Positions 62,306 through 64,000 of a DNA stretch of 64,000 nt are shown piece after piece. Numbering within the stretch: the first letter of the stretch is position 1; the number at the start of each line of letters is the position of its first letter. The stretch comes from Nocardia sp. NBC_00565 (GTDB lineage: Bacteria; Actinomycetota; Actinomycetes; Mycobacteriales; Mycobacteriaceae), in assembly GCF_036345915.1 (NCBI RefSeq), contig NZ_CP107785.1:7068001-7132000 (forward strand), in the 5' to 3' direction. The position numbers and the translations under genes were made by a program. Under the pieces are notes generated by a model, which made no database searches, was not told the origin of the DNA, and saw nothing but the letters and a program-made list of their open reading frames with translations.

Positions 62306-62626
62306 TCACTCCGGATTGGTGACGCGCGCCAGCACGATGCCGCCGAGTATCAGCGACAGCGACAGCAGCCGACCCGCACTCATCGGATCCTTGTTGACTA
62401 CGATGCCGAGGCCGATGGCGCCGACCGCGCCGATACCGGTGAAGATCGCGTAGGCGGTGCCGACCGGCAGCGTCTGCATCGCCCGCGACAGCAGGTACAC
62501 CGAGACCGCGCCGAGCACGAAGCAGATGACGGTGGGGATGAGACGGGTGAAGTTCTCCGTCGGCTTGATGCTCTGCGACCAGATGATCTCCACCAGCCCG
62601 GCGAGGCCGAGGACGATCCAATTCAT
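62306..62626 (-). CDS. Small multidrug resistance (SMR) efflux protein
   Basis: 106 residues and four membrane segments. [20 protein letters not shown] carries the essential membrane Glu at 13, and [20 protein letters not shown] is the SMR signature. Family members export guanidinium, quaternary ammonium or drug cations; the single-gene form cannot be assigned to SugE/Gdx or EmrE with certainty. It starts upstream of the SRPBCC gene and about 15-60 bp from a pair of dispersed repeats. Confidence 0.9.
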   Translation of the reverse strand: MNWIVLGLAGLVEIIWSQSIKPTENFTRLIPTVICFVLGAVSVYLLSRAMQTLPVGTAYAIFTGIGAVGAIGLGIVVNKDPMSAGRLLSLSLILGGIVLARVTNPE

Positions 62627-62658
62627 CTAAGTACTCCGATCATGTCGCTAGCGGATCA

Positions 62659-62689
62659 TTTCGAGCGACCTGCAAGCAGTCGCTAGCGG
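62659..62689. repeat. Dispersed repeat at the 3' end of azoR
   Basis: TTTCGAGCGACCTGCAAGCA then GTCGCTAGCGG. On the minus strand its CGC-TAG supplies the final codon and stop of the azoreductase gene (62683-62685), as the array does for kstR. A truncated copy GTCGCTAGCGGATC lies at 62644-62657. Confidence 0.9.
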
Positions 62690-63327
62690 TGGGCCAGCCT
62701 ACGGACGGATTCCATTGCGGCGGAGTAGGACTCGTCGTGCTTGCCGCGCAGCTGCGCGAGCGCCGGGTCCTGCCTGGCATTGGCGAGTTCCACATTGACG
62801 AAAACGGTGTCGGTGACGGCGAAGTTGCCCGCGAAGAAGTCCCGCAGGTAGCGCTCCTGGTAGTCGAAGGCGGCCTTGGGCGCACCGGGCGAGTACGCCC
62901 CACCGCGCGCGGTGACGACAACGAATCGCCTGTCTCCCAGGGACATTCGCGGAAAAGTCACCTGATCGAGCCAGGCCTTGAGCGCGGCCGGAATCGAATA
63001 GTTGTACATCGGGGTACCGATCAGGATCACCTCGGCGGCCAGCACCTCGGCCAGCAGTGGCCGCACGATCGCCCAAGCGGCGGCTTGTTCAGGGGTGCGG
63101 ACCAGTTCGGCGAGGCGGCTCAGGTCGGTCGTCGGCTGCGCGAGTGCGGCGTCACACAGTTCGGTCCACGCCTCGTCGATGAAGGGCACCGGCTGGGCCG
63201 CCAGATCGCGGTAGATGTAGCCGCCCGCCGGATTCTCGGCGCGCCACGCCTCGCCGAATTCGGCACTCAGTTCCCGGCTGATGGAACGGCTCCGGGCGCT
63301 GGCATCCAGGTGCAACAACGTGCTCAT
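62683..63327 (-). CDS. azoR: FMN-dependent NADH azoreductase-like oxidoreductase
   Basis: 214 residues from the ATG at 63327, flavodoxin-like fold. LHLDASARSRSISRELSAEF at the start binds FMN phosphate, TPMYNYSIPAALKAWLDQVT is the AzoR signature, and VVTARGGAYSPGAPKAAFDY is the second FMN loop. It reduces quinones or azo compounds with two electrons. It diverges from a TetR gene, with two palindromes between them, so it is probably quinone-inducible. Its stop codon lies inside the dispersed repeat. Confidence 0.9.
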   Translation of the reverse strand: MSTLLHLDASARSRSISRELSAEFGEAWRAENPAGGYIYRDLAAQPVPFIDEAWTELCDAALAQPTTDLSRLAELVRTPEQAAAWAIVRPLLAEVLAAEVILIGTPMYNYSIPAALKAWLDQVTFPRMSLGDRRFVVVTARGGAYSPGAPKAAFDYQERYLRDFFAGNFAVTDTVFVNVELANARQDPALAQLRGKHDESYSAAMESVRRLAHR

Positions 63328-63364
63328 GATCGGCCTCTTCTGATAGCGACAGCAGGTCTCGCAT

Positions 63365-63426
63365 AAGTGGACATTACGTCCACTTGTCGATGAGATCGAC
63401 TCTAGCGACAACCGGACACAATGTCC
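63365..63426. promoter_or_regulatory. Two palindromic operators between azoR and the TetR gene
   Basis: The first, 63365-63385, has arms AAGTGGAC / GTCCACTT with spacer ATTAC. The second, 63414-63426, has arms GGACA / TGTCC with spacer CAA. Both contain the half-site GGACA or its extension, and both lie in the 131-bp divergent gap, suiting TetR control of both genes. Confidence 0.7.
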
Positions 63427-63458
63427 ATTTACCTCGGAAATCGAGTACAGTCGGGACC

Positions 63459-64000
63459 ATGAACAGCGATATGGACCTGCTCAGCGGGCATTCGACGGCG
63501 GAATCCGCGGCGCCGGCCGAGCGCGCTGACGCGGCCCGCAACCGGGCCAAGGTGCTCGCCGCGGCCGCCGAACTGTTCGCTACCCGGGATCCGCGCACCG
63601 TCACGATGGACGACATCGCCAAGGCGGCGGGGGTCGGGCGCGGCACGCTGTATCGCCGCTATCCGGATAAGAATTCGATCGCCGTCGCACTACTGGACGA
63701 ACACGAACGCGCCCTGCAGGAGAAGTTGCTGCGCGGTGCGCCGCCGCTCGGCCCCGGCGCCGCACCCGCCGAGCGGCTGGCCGCTTTCTACGCCGCGATG
63801 GTCGAATTGCTGGACGGGCACGCGGATCTGGTGCTCGGCGCGGAGACCGGCGGTGCGCGGTTCGCGACCGGCGCGTACGGATTCTGGTATCTGCACGTGC
63901 GATCGCTACTGGTGGCCGCGGATGTCGAGGAGCCGGACGCGATGGTCGATCCGTTGCTCGCACCGCTGGCCGCCGAGGTCTACCAGCAGCAGCGCGAACG
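63459..64000 (+). CDS. TetR-family regulator divergent from azoR (3' end outside window)
   Basis: The frame is open from the ATG at 63459 to the window end, 180 residues so far, so the stop lies beyond 64000. The helix-turn-helix is clear: AARNRAKVLAAAAELFATRD, then MDDIAKAAGVGRGTLYRRYP. The C-terminal helical domain has LAAFYAAMVELLDGHADLVL. It probably represses azoR and itself through the palindromes at 63365-63426. Confidence 0.88.
   Translation, partial: MNSDMDLLSGHSTAESAAPAERADAARNRAKVLAAAAELFATRDPRTVTMDDIAKAAGVGRGTLYRRYPDKNSIAVALLDEHERALQEKLLRGAPPLGPGAAPAERLAAFYAAMVELLDGHADLVLGAETGGARFATGAYGFWYLHVRSLLVAADVEEPDAMVDPLLAPLAAEVYQQQRE

Overview
The window is high-GC actinobacterial chromosome from a mycolic-acid-type genus. 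Nocardia is the best guess: many genes follow the Mycobacterium tuberculosis H37Rv Rv3534c-Rv3592 order, but the intergenic material is unlike Mycobacterium. Its backbone is the KstR-controlled cholesterol catabolism locus, followed by the conserved rlmB-cysS-ispF-ispD-carD / lpqE / radA / canB / mutY / mhuD block.

Layout. 1-3.5 kb: hsaADCB (steroid ring A/B cleavage), plus strand, hsaA cut by the window edge. 3.5-16.5 kb: accessory interval. It holds a lone CYP157-like P450 with a vapC scrap inserted at the hsaB 3' end, an efflux pump with a TetR regulator, a five-gene operon of unknown function (7.4-12.6 kb), a scar made of tnpB, hsaB and serine-recombinase fragments, small cargo genes and an XRE/TPR regulator. 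16.5-24 kb: hsaE-G-F with a KstD-like flavoprotein, diverging from kstD and a MaoC hydratase. 23.8-30.4 kb: MoxR/DUF58/DUF4129 operon, a ZapE-type ATPase diverging from a TetR regulator, and a Nudix hydrolase. 30.5-38.5 kb: side-chain beta-oxidation operon fadE34-fadE28-fadE29-chsH2-chsH1-ltp2 diverging from kstR. 38.5-48.2 kb: trehalose phosphatase/GH15 fusion, a probable Zur-controlled zinc ABC transporter, an acyl-CoA dehydrogenase, a repeat tract and an enoyl-CoA hydratase. 48.3-59.1 kb: housekeeping block. 59.1-64 kb: probable cobalamin riboswitch with cbtBA, then OsmC, SRPBCC, SMR, azoreductase and TetR genes, the last cut by the window edge.

How genes work together. FadE34, FadE28/29, ChsH1/H2, Ltp2 and the MaoC hydratase shorten the sterol side chain. 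KstD and HsaA-D open rings A/B. HsaE, HsaF and HsaG take the resulting hydroxydienoate to pyruvate and propionyl-CoA. KstR-type palindromes sit before kstD, before the hsaEGF operon and between fadE34 and kstR.

Most unusual content. (1) A five-gene operon at 7356-12551 in which two adjacent genes look like paralogous Toprim-like proteins, one with a Spo11/TopoVI-A-like Arg-Gln-Leu-Tyr-Tyr motif and one membrane-anchored behind a zinc ribbon, together with an asparagine-synthetase-like protein lacking Cys2 and a cupin-like protein. (2) A roughly 31-bp imperfect palindrome found at five places, twice in frame inside genes, once as a 38-bp head-to-tail array and twice supplying or adjoining stop codons. 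(3) Duplicated 3' gene ends for hsaB and mutY, and larger foldback and 141-bp tandem repeats at gene borders. All calls were made by reading the sequence; no database search or alignment program was run.
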